DNA of 64,000 bases from Desulfobacterium sp. (GTDB lineage Bacteria > Desulfobacterota > Desulfobacteria > Desulfobacterales > Desulfobacteraceae). Under the pieces are notes generated by a model. It saw only the letters and a list, made by a program, of their open reading frames with translations, was not told where the DNA came from and did no database searches. Location: positions 37,979-101,978 of the forward strand of contig JAEINR010000011.1 of NCBI GenBank assembly GCA_016342325.1, read 5' to 3'. The translations under genes were made by a program, and so were the position numbers. Positions 8,355-17,359 of the stretch are shown here, piece by piece. Each line of letters opens with the position of its first letter. The first letter of the stretch is position 1.

Positions 8355-9379
8355 CAGCTGTCCTTTCCATGCTTTTGGATGAGCGTCTTGATGGTATCCA
8401 CGATATTTTTACCGTCAAAGCCCTTGGCAGACGCCTTCTTTATCCACTTATCCGTAATGGGCGAAAGGGTCTGGTTCCAGGCCTGGGAAGTTGCGGAATC
8501 AAGCGCCACAAACTCGACCTTGTGGGTCTCTTTGGACCAGGTGACCGCCTCTTTGACATGGTCGTCCATGTAGTTGCCGGTCCACAGGGCCTGCTCCCGT
8601 GAAAGACCTTCCATCACCGTTTTAACATCTTCGGGAAGGGCATTCCACCGGTCAAGATTCATGATCACGGCAAAGGGGTAGACCACGGTGTTGGTCAAGG
8701 TCACATAGGCGCACTCCTCGGCAAATTTCAGGTCCTTCATCACCTCAAGGGAGGAGAAGAGTCCCTGGATCACGCCCTTTTGCAGGGCTTCCGGGGTGGC
8801 GGACATGGGCATGCCGATCTGGTTGGCCCCCCAGGTTTTAAGAATTTCGGCAGCCCCGCCCGAAGCCCTGAGGTCCATGCCCTTCAGATCCGGAAGGGTT
8901 GCCACCCGTTTCCTGGACATGATGTTTGCAGGCGCCGTGGTAAAGAGGGCCAGCACCTTGACCTTATTAAAGGCCTTGGGGTTTTCCTTTTTAAAGAGAT
9001 CCGTGAGCACCAGGCTGCCGGTCTTGGAATCCGGGATGCCAAGGGGCAGGCTCACGGCATTGGTCACAAGGAAGCGCCCGGGCTGGTAGGCCATGCACAG
9101 GCACCCGATGTCGGCCTGGCCGGATATCACGCCGTCCATCATGTCCCTGGCCCCGAGAAGGGTGCCCCCGGGAAAGGTGTTGATGCGCACCTTGCCCTGG
9201 GTCTGGGTTTCAACCTTGGCCTTCCAGTCTTCCATCTGGACACAGGGAAAGGTGGGCGCCGGTGGAAAATTGGCGTAGTTCAGGGAAATGGATTTCGCCT
9301 CCACCGGTGACTGGTAAAGGAAACCTGCCAAAAAAGCGGTCATGATTGCCGTGGTTGCAAACTTCTGGAATCTCTTCAT
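8354..9379 (-). CDS. dctP: TRAP transporter substrate-binding protein DctP
   Basis: The periplasmic solute receptor of the adjacent TRAP transporter. It has 341 residues, with a signal peptide (KRFQKFATTAIMTAFLAGF, cleavage likely near VEAKS). Family features include FPGGTLLGARDMMDGVISGQADIG, then LRASGGAAEILKTWGANQIGMPM and TPEALQKGVIQGLFSS, where the conserved arginine (LDLRASGG type) binds the substrate carboxylate. Ligand identity cannot be read from sequence; the operon partners (iorAB, paaK-like ligase) point to an aromatic or branched carboxylate. It lies 11 nt after the ligase gene. Confidence 0.94.
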   Translation of the reverse strand: MKRFQKFATTAIMTAFLAGFLYQSPVEAKSISLNYANFPPAPTFPCVQMEDWKAKVETQTQGKVRINTFPGGTLLGARDMMDGVISGQADIGCLCMAYQPGRFLVTNAVSLPLGIPDSKTGSLVLTDLFKKENPKAFNKVKVLALFTTAPANIMSRKRVATLPDLKGMDLRASGGAAEILKTWGANQIGMPMSATPEALQKGVIQGLFSSLEVMKDLKFAEECAYVTLTNTVVYPFAVIMNLDRWNALPEDVKTVMEGLSREQALWTGNYMDDHVKEAVTWSKETHKVEFVALDSATSQAWNQTLSPITDKWIKKASAKGFDGKNIVDTIKTLIQKHGKDS

Positions 9380-9390
9380 ATTTTCTTCCT

Positions 9391-10686
9391 TTAACTGCTG
9401 TTTCCGTTTCTGTTGTCAAATACCCGCTGGCTTTTCTTCTGGGTCCTTGGCAGGGCTTCGGGATCAAGGATCTCAACCGCGGCCCTCACAAGAAGTTTTC
9501 TTCTCAACCTGTCGGAAATCATGGCGCTAAGGGCGGTATCGTCGTTGGTCGAGGCACTGTCCGAACGCTCCACCTTCAGGGTCATCATGTCCCGGCCGTT
9601 CTCCTGGTGATCCAGCACGATCTGGTACTCGCTGCCCACCCCGTCCATGGGGTCAAGGATGAGATCAATCTGGTTGGGATAGATGTTGACGGCCCGGTAG
9701 ATGAACATATCATCGCTCCGGCCCTGGATCCGATCATGGCGGGGAAACGAGAGACCGCAGGGACAGTCCCCGGGGATGATCCGTGTCATGTCGTGGGTGC
9801 GGTAACGGATAAGGGGACTTGCCTCTTTTTTCAAAGAGGTGATCACAAGCTCGCCCACCTCTCCGTCCGCCACGGGCTTCAGGGTGACAGGATCAATGAT
9901 CTCATAGATAAAAAGATCGTCCCAGAAGTGGATCCCTTCATGGGCCGTACAGTCAAGTCCGGCTCCCGGGCCGTACACTTCGGTGAGGCCGTAGATGTCA
10001 TAGATTTCGTCCACCCCCAACAGCTCGCCGATGTGGTTGCGCATGGCGTCACTGTGTCGTTCGGCCCCGAGGATGATCTTGTTGAGCTTGATCTTGGACA
10101 GAAGCCCCCGCTTCTTAACCTCCTCTGCCATGAGCAGCGCCATGGAGGCTGTGGAGCAGAAGACCGTGCTCTGCATATCCACCAGCATCTCCACATGCAT
10201 GTCCGTGTTCACCGGTCCCATGGGCACGGCCATGGCACCGAATCGCTCACACCCGAGCTGGAACCCTGCTCCGGCGGTCCAAAGACCGTAACCCACGGCA
10301 ATATGGACCCGGTCTTGCCGGGTCATGCCGGACAACTCGTAGCACCGGGCAAACATGTCGGCCCACACATCAATGTCCTTCTGGGTGTAGCACATCACCT
10401 TGCGCTTGCCGGTTGTGCCGGAGGAGCCGTGGATCCGCACCACCGCTTCGTCGGAAACCGACTTCAAGGGCATGGGGTAATCCGCCTGGAGATCGTGCTT
10501 GTCCAAGAAGGGCAGGTTTTGAAGGTCATCAAGACTTCTGACGTCTTGGGCCGTGATACCGGCCTTGGCAAAGTTCCGCTGGTAGAGGGAGGAGTTGGCA
10601 AGGGCATGGTTCACGGTCCAACGCAGTCCATCCAGCTGAATCTTTTTGATGGCTTCCCGGGTTAAATTCTGGGGGATGAATCCCAT
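9391..10686 (-). CDS. Phenylacetate-CoA ligase family protein (PaaK-like)
   Basis: An AMP-forming aryl-acid CoA ligase of 431 residues, the usual PaaK length. The P-loop-like AMP-binding motif SSGTTGKRK is at residues 88-96, followed by the DVWADMFARCYELSG stretch typical of phenylacetate-CoA ligases, YGLTEVYGPG (A5-type motif), and YRTHDMTRI and FPRHDRIQGRSDDMFIYRAVNIYP (A7/A8 hinge). It overlaps iorB by one base (TAATG) and an AAGGAG inside the iorB end is its ribosome site. Beside an indolepyruvate oxidoreductase, it could activate arylacetates for uptake and use, or run in reverse to conserve energy as ATP from arylacetyl-CoA; the direction is inference. The exact substrate is unknown. 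Confidence 0.93.
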   Translation of the reverse strand: MGFIPQNLTREAIKKIQLDGLRWTVNHALANSSLYQRNFAKAGITAQDVRSLDDLQNLPFLDKHDLQADYPMPLKSVSDEAVVRIHGSSGTTGKRKVMCYTQKDIDVWADMFARCYELSGMTRQDRVHIAVGYGLWTAGAGFQLGCERFGAMAVPMGPVNTDMHVEMLVDMQSTVFCSTASMALLMAEEVKKRGLLSKIKLNKIILGAERHSDAMRNHIGELLGVDEIYDIYGLTEVYGPGAGLDCTAHEGIHFWDDLFIYEIIDPVTLKPVADGEVGELVITSLKKEASPLIRYRTHDMTRIIPGDCPCGLSFPRHDRIQGRSDDMFIYRAVNIYPNQIDLILDPMDGVGSEYQIVLDHQENGRDMMTLKVERSDSASTNDDTALSAMISDRLRRKLLVRAAVEILDPEALPRTQKKSQRVFDNRNGNSS

Positions 10687-11219
10687 TACAGCTCCTTAGA
10701 AATGTGGTTGTATCCTGTTTCAAGGGCCAACAGCGCCTTGGCTCTGACGGTGTCGCTCTTTGCTGAAAAAACCTTCACGATCTGTTCTTTGATCCTTTCA
10801 AGGGAACAGACGTCCACCGCTCCCAATGCCGCCCCCAGCATGTAGAGGTTGGTGGAATGGAGATTTTCATCCCGGGATGCCATGGCATCCGCATCCACCG
10901 GGGTCAGGTCTGCCCCCTCAACCTGGGTGGATGCCGTGTTGACGATGGCTTTGCCCCCCGACCTGAGAAACCCCTTGTGCTGGGGATAGTTCTCCTCCTT
11001 CAGGGCCACGAGAAGGTCGGCGTTACCCGGCCGGATAAGAGGGCTCTTAAAAGACCCCACCTTGAGGTGTGAAATTACGGTACCGCCCCGCTGGGCCATG
11101 CCGTGGGTCTCTGAGGTGAGCACCCTTTTATTGTCGTCCATGCAGGCCTGGGCAAGCAGTCTTGTCACAAAGAGAACGCCCTGGCCCCCTACTCCGCTGA
11201 TTACGATCTGATAGTTCAT
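10686..11219 (-). CDS. iorB: Indolepyruvate ferredoxin oxidoreductase, beta subunit
   Basis: The gamma-domain-type subunit of indolepyruvate:ferredoxin oxidoreductase, which decarboxylates aryl pyruvates to arylacetyl-CoA with reduction of ferredoxin. From the ATG at 11219 it is 177 residues, starting MNYQIVISGVGGQGVLFVTRLL, a standard family start. ETHGMAQRGGTVISHLKVG is the conserved motif of this domain. An upstream in-frame extension to 11441 is possible but would overlap most of the iorA tail; GGGGA 5 nt before 11219 supports the shorter form. It lies 16 nt after iorA and overlaps the ligase gene. Confidence 0.95.
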   Translation of the reverse strand: MNYQIVISGVGGQGVLFVTRLLAQACMDDNKRVLTSETHGMAQRGGTVISHLKVGSFKSPLIRPGNADLLVALKEENYPQHKGFLRSGGKAIVNTASTQVEGADLTPVDADAMASRDENLHSTNLYMLGAALGAVDVCSLERIKEQIVKVFSAKSDTVRAKALLALETGYNHISKEL

Positions 11220-11235
11220 TTGATTCCCCATTGAA

Positions 11236-13065
11236 TTAATTGACATACCCTGGAACGATGGAGCCCTTTGGGCAGACCTGGACGCATACCCCGCAGCCGG
11301 AGCAGAGGGATACGTCGATATCCACCCGCCCATTGTCGCTGTCAAGGACAAGGGCCGGGCACTCGAAGTGTGAGACGCAATAGCCGCAGCCGTCACAATC
11401 TTCCGAGACCGCCACCTTCTGATATTGGGCAGTGCGCTCATCCTTTGACATGCTCAAGAGACAGGGGGATCGGGCGATCACCACCCCGGGACCGTGTTCC
11501 CTGGTATGGGCCACCGCCTCCTTGAGCAGGGAAATGAACCCTTTGGTATCCATGGGATCAGCTGTCTTGCAATAGGTGATGCCGCAGCCTTCAACCAGTT
11601 TTTCCATGTTCACGGCGGTAACCGCTTCCCCGAGCACGTCAATGCCTGTGGCAGGGGTGGGCTGGTTGCCGGTCATGGCCGTGGTTCGATTGTCAAGGAT
11701 CACCAGGAGGATGGGTGCCTTCTGGACCACGGCATCGATAAGGGCGGGTACGCCTGCGTGGAAAAAAGTGGAATCCCCCATGGTGGCCACGATGGGCGGC
11801 CGTTTCTCATCCGTATAGGCGTGGGCAAAGCCTGCGGCCTGGCTGATGGCGGCCCCCATGCAGAGCACGGTGTCCACGGCCCCAAGGTTCATGCCCAATG
11901 TGTAGCAACCGATGTCGCTGGTGTAGATGCCCTTGGGAGCGGCCTTTTTAATGGCAAAAAAGCTGGCCCGGTGGGGGCAGCCGGCACACAGGGTGGGCCG
12001 CCGCCCGGGTACGGGTTCCATGATCGAGGACCGGGGCTCTGTACCGCAAAACCCAGCAATGATGCCCTCCATGATCTCGGGAAGCAACTCACCTGTCCGT
12101 GGCACATGGCCGCTCTCTTTTCCCTTGACCTTGTCCCGTCTTGCCAGCTGCATCTCGATGATGCCGGTGGTCTCCTCCAGCACCAGGATATCGCTGTGAT
12201 TCTCCAGGATTTCGTCCATAAAAGCCGTGTGCAGGGGATAGGGCTGGACCACCTGGTAGAGGGCCACCCGGTCGCTGACATCCAGCTCGTTGATGATGTC
12301 CCTGGCATGGGCGGCACTGACACCTGCCACCACAACGGCCTTGGATGGTTTGCCCGTATCCGGGTTGAGTCGGACCGGGGCGGTGGCTTCAAAGCTTGCG
12401 ATCCTGGCAAGCTTTGCCTCAAGTTCGTTGTGGAGCTTGAACCGGAACTTGGGGGTGGCGGCCCATCTTCCCGGGTCTTTCTCAAAGTTTGCCTCAACAG
12501 TGCCGGGGACGACCTTATTTAATTGAATATCCTGGCGGGCGTGGCAAACCCGTGTGGTGGGCCGTATCATCACCGGGATCTCGAATTCTTCAGACAGCCT
12601 GAACCCGAGATCAACCATGTCCCTTGCCTGCTCCGGCGAATCCGGGTCCAGCACGGGAATCTTGGCTGACATGGCATAGAGTCTGGAGTCTTGTTCGGTC
12701 TGGGAGGAATGGGGACCGGGATCATCGGCGCTGATCACCAGGAATCCCCCTTTGACCCCCAGGTAGGCCGCACTCATGAAGGGGTCGGAGGCAACGTTCA
12801 GCCCCACCTGTTTCATGGCAACGGCACTTCGCTGTCCGGCAATGCTTGCCGCATAGGCGATCTCAAAGGCCACCTTCTCGTTCACGGCCCACTGCACATG
12901 CAAGGCGTCCAGGGCTTCGGATTTTTTCAGGGCTGCAACCGCCGGAAGAATCTCGGATGCAGGGGTTCCGGGATAGGCGGTGGCCATCTGGCAGCCGCTC
13001 TCGCAAAGCCCCCTTGCCAGGGCTTCGTTGCCCAACATGAGGCGTCTTTCATTTATCTGTGTCAC
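11236..13065 (-). CDS. iorA: Indolepyruvate ferredoxin oxidoreductase, alpha subunit
   Basis: The thiamine-diphosphate and iron-sulfur subunit. From the GTG at 13065 it has 609 residues. The amino third is the pyruvate-ferredoxin-oxidoreductase-like domain (GNEALARGLCESGCQMATAYPGTPASEI); the centre carries the TPP site (GDSTFFHAGVPALIDAV ... ILDNRTTAMTGNQPTPATG). The end is a two-cluster ferredoxin domain, CDGCGYCVSHFECP and CSGCGVCVQVCPKG. I chose GTG 13065 because AAAAAGGAG lies 6 nt upstream; another GTG at 13086 lacks a ribosome site. The start overlaps the trpR-like gene by 17 nt. In anaerobes this enzyme ferments or respires aromatic amino acids after transamination. Confidence 0.95.
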   Translation of the reverse strand: MTQINERRLMLGNEALARGLCESGCQMATAYPGTPASEILPAVAALKKSEALDALHVQWAVNEKVAFEIAYAASIAGQRSAVAMKQVGLNVASDPFMSAAYLGVKGGFLVISADDPGPHSSQTEQDSRLYAMSAKIPVLDPDSPEQARDMVDLGFRLSEEFEIPVMIRPTTRVCHARQDIQLNKVVPGTVEANFEKDPGRWAATPKFRFKLHNELEAKLARIASFEATAPVRLNPDTGKPSKAVVVAGVSAAHARDIINELDVSDRVALYQVVQPYPLHTAFMDEILENHSDILVLEETTGIIEMQLARRDKVKGKESGHVPRTGELLPEIMEGIIAGFCGTEPRSSIMEPVPGRRPTLCAGCPHRASFFAIKKAAPKGIYTSDIGCYTLGMNLGAVDTVLCMGAAISQAAGFAHAYTDEKRPPIVATMGDSTFFHAGVPALIDAVVQKAPILLVILDNRTTAMTGNQPTPATGIDVLGEAVTAVNMEKLVEGCGITYCKTADPMDTKGFISLLKEAVAHTREHGPGVVIARSPCLLSMSKDERTAQYQKVAVSEDCDGCGYCVSHFECPALVLDSDNGRVDIDVSLCSGCGVCVQVCPKGSIVPGYVN

Positions 13066-13354
13066 TGGTATCTCCTTTTTCAGCACTGTTTGTTCCTCGT
13101 TTCAGAATCTTGAGAACCATGGAGTTCTCCTGCTTCAGGATCTTTGATCCCCGGGTTATCTTGCAGAGGCTGATACTATATTTTTCGGCAATTTTACGTT
13201 GGGTCATGCCTCCATGGAGGTCTGTCATAAGCGTCCACCGTAAGGAAAGGTCGGCAAGCTCCCCCGGCGTGAAAATCTCCTGGAATAACAGCTCGAGTTC
13301 CTCTATATTGTCGATGGCGGCAACAGCTTTCAACAACTCTCTCTCAACAGGCAT
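13049..13354 (-). CDS. TrpR-family transcriptional repressor
   Basis: A 101-residue helical protein of the Trp repressor family: IFTPGELADLSLRWTLMTDL followed by the helix-turn-helix GGMTQRKIAEKYSISLCKITRGSKIL, which aligns with the E. coli TrpR core (TPDERxALxxRxxI ... [26 protein letters not shown]). The start at 13354 has AAGGAG 7 nt upstream; an upstream in-frame start at 13456 lacks one. Its last 17 nt overlap iorA, so it heads the iorAB-ligase-TRAP operon. By analogy it may bind tryptophan or an aromatic metabolite and control its own operon; this is inference. It is not next to any trp biosynthesis gene here. Confidence 0.88.
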   Translation of the reverse strand: MPVERELLKAVAAIDNIEELELLFQEIFTPGELADLSLRWTLMTDLHGGMTQRKIAEKYSISLCKITRGSKILKQENSMVLKILKRGTNSAEKGDTSDTDK

Positions 13355-13442
13355 AGGTACTCCTTTACTTAAGTTTGTTTCTGCGAAGAGAAACATACAC
13401 CAATAAAAATTATTTGCAAGCTTTTTATGAAGGGGATGGTTC

Positions 13443-13472
13443 TTGACTCTGGGCAAATGATAGTGGTATTAA
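13443..13472 (+). promoter_or_regulatory. Candidate sigma-70 promoter for the parM-like gene
   Basis: TTGACT (13443-13448), an 18-nt spacer and TATTAA (13467-13472) lie 70 nt before the parM-like ATG. The divergent trpR-like gene starts at 13354, so this 190-nt spacer probably serves both directions. Confidence 0.5.
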
Positions 13473-13542
13473 TTCTCCATATTATCAAGGTTGTTTTATT
13501 ACGACTCCACACGGAAATTGCACTCAAAAAGAAGGAGGGATC

Positions 13543-14694
13543 ATGGAAATTGTGGGAATAGATGTCGGTTTTGGATTCACAAAAGCATTTAACGGCACAA
13601 ATTCTGTTATCTTTAAATCCATTATCGGAGATTCCACAGATATCCAGTTCAACTCCTCCCTGGGTGGTGATGAAAGTACCTCTAACCTCCATGTCACCCT
13701 GGACGGCGAATCCCATTTCATTGGCAACTATGCGGAACTTCAGTCCAATGTCAGGGAGTTTACCCTGGACCAGGGGAAACTGTTATCGGACTTTGTAAAA
13801 ATACTTGCCGTCACCGCCGCCGGGATATGCTGCGAGAACAACACCTCTTTGAACGTGGTTTCCGGACTTCCCGTGGGGTTTTTAAAGCGGGATTACAAAC
13901 GATTTGCCGACCAGATCACGGGCCGCCACGAGATCACCTACCACCACCAGGGCGGAAAAGATGTCACCAAGAAGATCCACATCAACAAGATCCACATGAT
14001 CCCCCAGCCCGTGGGCAGCATCTTCAACCTGATCATGGACGACAATGGCAAAATAAACGACAAGGCCCTTTCCATGCAGAAGCTTGGAGTCGTGGACATC
14101 GGCTTCCGGACCACCGACTTCAGCATCTTTGACCACCTCCAGTACGTGGAGAGAAGTTCCACCACCATGGATACCGGTATTTCCAAATGCTTTTCCGTGA
14201 TCTCCAGCAAACTTCGCCAGGAGAGCGGGGTCAACATCGAGCTCTACAGGATGTTCAAATTCATCGAATCGGGCATGGTAAAGATCAGGGGCCGGGAGTA
14301 CAACATCGCCAACCTGAAAAAAAGGGTCTATACCCACGCAGCCTCGGCCATTGCAACCGATGTGAACCGACTCTGGGAAGATGACTGGGACATCGACTCC
14401 ATCATCCTCTCCGGCGGGGGCAGCATGGAGCTTGCCCAGTACCTCCAACCCCAGATACAGGGCAACGTCATCCCCGTGGCAAACGGGACGGATGCACGAC
14501 TCAACAACGTCCAGGGATATCTCAAGTTCGGAAGATACAAATGGGGCTACACCGAAACCCCGGCTTCCAACCCAACCGAAAATTCAGAAAAAAAAAAGCC
14601 CTCAGACAAGCAGGCCGCTGAAACCACCCCTGGAAACAGTGATGGGACAAAGGGCTCAAAAGGACTTGCCTGGCTCAAGGGCAACAGGGTATAA
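13543..14694 (+). CDS. ParM/StbA-like actin-family ATPase
   Basis: A 383-residue actin-fold protein. The phosphate-1 loop is MEIVGIDVGFGFTKAF, the phosphate-2 region KLGVVDIGFRTTDFSIF, and the adenosine motif SIILSGGGSMELAQYL, all typical of plasmid-segregation ParM/Alp proteins. The carboxy tail (about 345-383) is Ser/Pro/Lys-rich and disordered, ending GLAWLKGNRV. No parR-like DNA-binding partner is adjacent; the next gene is larB, 3 nt downstream. ParM proteins polymerise to move plasmids; chromosomal homologues in Deltaproteobacteria have no settled function. The start has AAGGAGGG 8 nt upstream, a strong site. Confidence 0.85.
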   Translation: MEIVGIDVGFGFTKAFNGTNSVIFKSIIGDSTDIQFNSSLGGDESTSNLHVTLDGESHFIGNYAELQSNVREFTLDQGKLLSDFVKILAVTAAGICCENNTSLNVVSGLPVGFLKRDYKRFADQITGRHEITYHHQGGKDVTKKIHINKIHMIPQPVGSIFNLIMDDNGKINDKALSMQKLGVVDIGFRTTDFSIFDHLQYVERSSTTMDTGISKCFSVISSKLRQESGVNIELYRMFKFIESGMVKIRGREYNIANLKKRVYTHAASAIATDVNRLWEDDWDIDSIILSGGGSMELAQYLQPQIQGNVIPVANGTDARLNNVQGYLKFGRYKWGYTETPASNPTENSEKKKPSDKQAAETTPGNSDGTKGSKGLAWLKGNRV

Positions 14695-14697
14695 ACC

Positions 14698-15462
14698 ATG
14701 AATCAACAACGGCTTGCAGACATTTTAGACCGGGTCGCCAAAGGCCTCATATCCCCGGACGATGCCCAGACATCCCTCAAGGCCATGGCCTATGAAGATA
14801 TCGACTATGCACACATCGACCATCACAGATCCTTGAGAAAAGGGTTTCCGGAGGTGATTTTCGGCCAGGGAAAGACGCCCGACCAGATCATCGGCATCAT
14901 GGGCTCCATGGCAAAGAACGAAGAGATCATCCTGGTAACCCGCATCAACCGGGAAAAGGCCGACCAGGTCAGAAAGGCATTTCCCAACGCCGAGTATGAC
15001 GATGCGGCAAGGATCCTTTTATTAAAAGAAAAGGAACCTGAACTCAAGTCCCTTGGTGAAATTCTCGTCATATCCGCCGGCACATCGGACATTCCCGTTG
15101 CCAAGGAGGCAACCATCACCGCCCAGGCCATGGGGAACCGGGTCCGTTCCATCTTTGACGTGGGCGTGGCTGGCATCCACCGGCTCTTTGCCCATCGGGA
15201 ATTCATAGAAAACGCATCGGTCCTGGTGGTGGTCGCTGGAATGGAAGGCGCGCTGCCAAGCGTTGTGGCAGGCATGGTACGGGCGCCTGTGATCGCGGTT
15301 CCCACAAGCGTGGGCTACGGCACCAGCTTCGGCGGCATGACGGCCCTCCTGGGCATGCTCAATTCCTGCAGCTCCAACATTGCCGTGGTCAACATCGACA
15401 ACGGATTCGGCGCCGGCTACATGGCCGCCACCATCAACCAGATGCCCAAGGTTACCGAATAA
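14698..15462 (+). CDS. larB: Nickel-pincer cofactor biosynthesis protein LarB
   Basis: LarB carboxylates and hydrolyses nicotinic acid adenine dinucleotide, the first step to the nickel-pincer nucleotide cofactor of lactate racemase-type enzymes. The 254 residues contain the family features: DHHRSLRKGFPEVIFGQGK in the first third and the AIR-carboxylase-like core ILVISAGTSDIPVAKEATITA, VGVAGIHRLFAH, VAGMEGALPSVVAGMV and PTSVGYGTSFGGMTALLGML. It follows the actin-like gene by only 3 nt and may be co-transcribed; why is unclear. larC and larE are not in the window. Confidence 0.95.
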   Translation: MNQQRLADILDRVAKGLISPDDAQTSLKAMAYEDIDYAHIDHHRSLRKGFPEVIFGQGKTPDQIIGIMGSMAKNEEIILVTRINREKADQVRKAFPNAEYDDAARILLLKEKEPELKSLGEILVISAGTSDIPVAKEATITAQAMGNRVRSIFDVGVAGIHRLFAHREFIENASVLVVVAGMEGALPSVVAGMVRAPVIAVPTSVGYGTSFGGMTALLGMLNSCSSNIAVVNIDNGFGAGYMAATINQMPKVTE

Positions 15463-15518
15463 CCAGCATGGCCGAAGCATGGTATTTGCGCTTCGGCCAC
15501 AACCAGGCAGCGCTTGGA

Positions 15519-17072
15519 TCATTGAGCAAGATAAGCAAAAACACCGTCCGCACTTGCATCCCCGTCAATGGCGGATGAAATAATGCCCCCGGCATAACCG
15601 GATCCTTCACCCGCAGGAAAAAGACCCGACACCTGGGGGTGCATCCGTGTATCAGGCCGTCTGGGGATTCTCACCGGAGAACTGGTACGGCTCTCCACGC
15701 CCAGGAGGGTGGCCTCTTGGCTAACGTATCCCTTCATCTTCTTGTCAAATATGCTGAACCCCTGCTTAAGGGCGTCACTGATAAAGGGACCCAGGACGTC
15801 TGCCAGGGGAAAAGAGGCCATGCCCGGAATATAAGAGGTTTTCGGCAGGGTTGACGATACGCGGTCTTCCAGGAAATCGGTGAGTCTCTGGGCAGGCGCT
15901 GCCAGGGTTTTTCCACCGGCCTCATAGGCTTTTCGTTCCATCTCCTTCTGAAGTTCAAGACCTGCGAAATGGTTGAACTTGGAATATTTCTGATAAAGCT
16001 CCGGCCCAACGGTCACCACCATGCCGGCATTGGCAAGGGGCATGTTCCGAAGGGAGTTAGACATACCGTTGAGAACCAGCTCACCCGGGGCGGTGGCAGC
16101 CGGAACCAGCATGCCCCCCGGGCACATGCAAAAGGAGTAAACCCCTGTTTTACCCACCTGGCAGGCAAGGGAATAGCTTGCCACGGGAAGAAAGGGCGCG
16201 CGCTCCGGGGTTCTGTACTGGATCGAGTCGATGAGCGCCTGGGGATGCTCCACCCGCACGCCCATGGCATAGGATTTCGCCTCAAGCAGTATGCCTTTTT
16301 GGTCAAGCAGGTCATAGATATCCCGGGCCGAGTGCCCGGTGGCCAGAACAACGGCATCTGCCGGGTATTCCCCATCCCGGGTGGTGACCCCCTTTATGGC
16401 GCCCTCCTTAATAATCAAATCCATGACCCTGGCGTTGAAATGGATCTCACCATTGCATTCAAGTATGGTGTTTCGCATGGATTCAATGATTTTGGGCAAC
16501 CGGTTGGAGCCGACATGGGGATGGGCATTAATAAGGATATCCCGAACAGCACCGTGGTGGACAAGGATGGAGAGCATTTTTTTCACATCTCCCCGTTTTG
16601 TTGACCGGGTAAAGAGCTTGCCGTCACTGTAAGTGCCGGCGCCGCCCTCCCCAAAGCAATAGTTGGAATCCGGGTGGATGGTGCCATCGGTGTTGATGGT
16701 TTTAAGGTCAAACCGCCTCTCCCGCACATTTTTGCCCCTTTCCAGGAGAATCGGCCGGATACCGTGTTCAATAAGCCTGAGTGCGGCAAACAGACCTGCC
16801 GGACCGGTTCCCACCACAATGGCCGTTTTTCCCTCTTTTACAGGCCGGTAGGAGACCGGCTGCATGATCTCCTGTAAAGGTTCACCACAATAAACAGCCA
16901 CCTGGATTTGAAAAACAGGTTTTCTGCTCCGGGCATCCAATGAGCGCCGGAGCACCTGGACGGCATCTATGGATTCAAGGGAGACCTTCAAGGCTTTTGA
17001 AGCCATATCCTTTATATATAGGAGGTCTGAACCGTTCTCAGGATCAACCCTGAGGGTGATTTGTTTCATCAT
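15519..17072 (-). CDS. FAD-dependent dehydrogenase of the COG2509 family
   Basis: A 517-residue flavoprotein. An amino-terminal segment (1-75) unique to this family precedes the dinucleotide-binding motif TAIVVGTGPAGLFAALRLIEHG. It is followed by LLERGKNVRERR and the family signature NYCFGEGGAGTYSDGKLFTRS. Towards the end, LFPAGEGSGYAGGIISSAIDG closes the FAD site. No membrane segment. Substrate is unknown; the family is annotated as an uncharacterised dehydrogenase, common in anaerobes. It converges on larB and lies divergent from the ilv operon, whose leader begins about 250 nt upstream. Confidence 0.88.
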   Translation of the reverse strand: MMKQITLRVDPENGSDLLYIKDMASKALKVSLESIDAVQVLRRSLDARSRKPVFQIQVAVYCGEPLQEIMQPVSYRPVKEGKTAIVVGTGPAGLFAALRLIEHGIRPILLERGKNVRERRFDLKTINTDGTIHPDSNYCFGEGGAGTYSDGKLFTRSTKRGDVKKMLSILVHHGAVRDILINAHPHVGSNRLPKIIESMRNTILECNGEIHFNARVMDLIIKEGAIKGVTTRDGEYPADAVVLATGHSARDIYDLLDQKGILLEAKSYAMGVRVEHPQALIDSIQYRTPERAPFLPVASYSLACQVGKTGVYSFCMCPGGMLVPAATAPGELVLNGMSNSLRNMPLANAGMVVTVGPELYQKYSKFNHFAGLELQKEMERKAYEAGGKTLAAPAQRLTDFLEDRVSSTLPKTSYIPGMASFPLADVLGPFISDALKQGFSIFDKKMKGYVSQEATLLGVESRTSSPVRIPRRPDTRMHPQVSGLFPAGEGSGYAGGIISSAIDGDASADGVFAYLAQ

Positions 17073-17291
17073 TGTTTCGTTCCTGTTCTCTTTTTTGGGG
17101 CGTGTCCTTTATCCAGACCCAGCAATGTCCGGTTAAAGAACATGAATCGGTGTGAATTAAGAGTTGACATTTAAATCGGTTACATCATACTTCGTTTATA
17201 GGGAATGCACAACAGGTAATGGTTTGCTTGATATGGGGCCTGACCAAGACTGCAGGGGGTATGGAATAATCCCATATTTTTGATTTTTTGC

Positions 17292-17320
17292 TTGACATCC
17301 GGGTTTACTAAGGCTACTCA
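17292..17320 (+). promoter_or_regulatory. Possible promoter of the ilv operon
   Basis: TTGACA at 17292-17297 is a perfect -35. A 17-nt spacer leads to TACTCA, a poor -10. Its position, about 40 nt before the leader-peptide ATG, fits an attenuated operon. A second TTGACA (17164-17169) with CATACT after 16 nt is an alternative. Confidence 0.4.
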
Positions 17321-17359
17321 TTACAGACTAAAAATTCTTAAAGGACTTACTACAAAAAA

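Noticed and set aside
9346..10665. A 439-codon plus-strand frame
   Set aside because: Shadow of the phenylacetate-CoA ligase gene, which carries all the AMP-binding motifs on the other strand.
10686..11441. Long form of iorB starting at 11441
   Set aside because: It would overlap the ferredoxin end of iorA by more than 200 nt; the start at 11219 has a ribosome site and the standard family start.
11494..12522. A 342-codon plus-strand frame
   Set aside because: Shadow of iorA; no recognisable domain.
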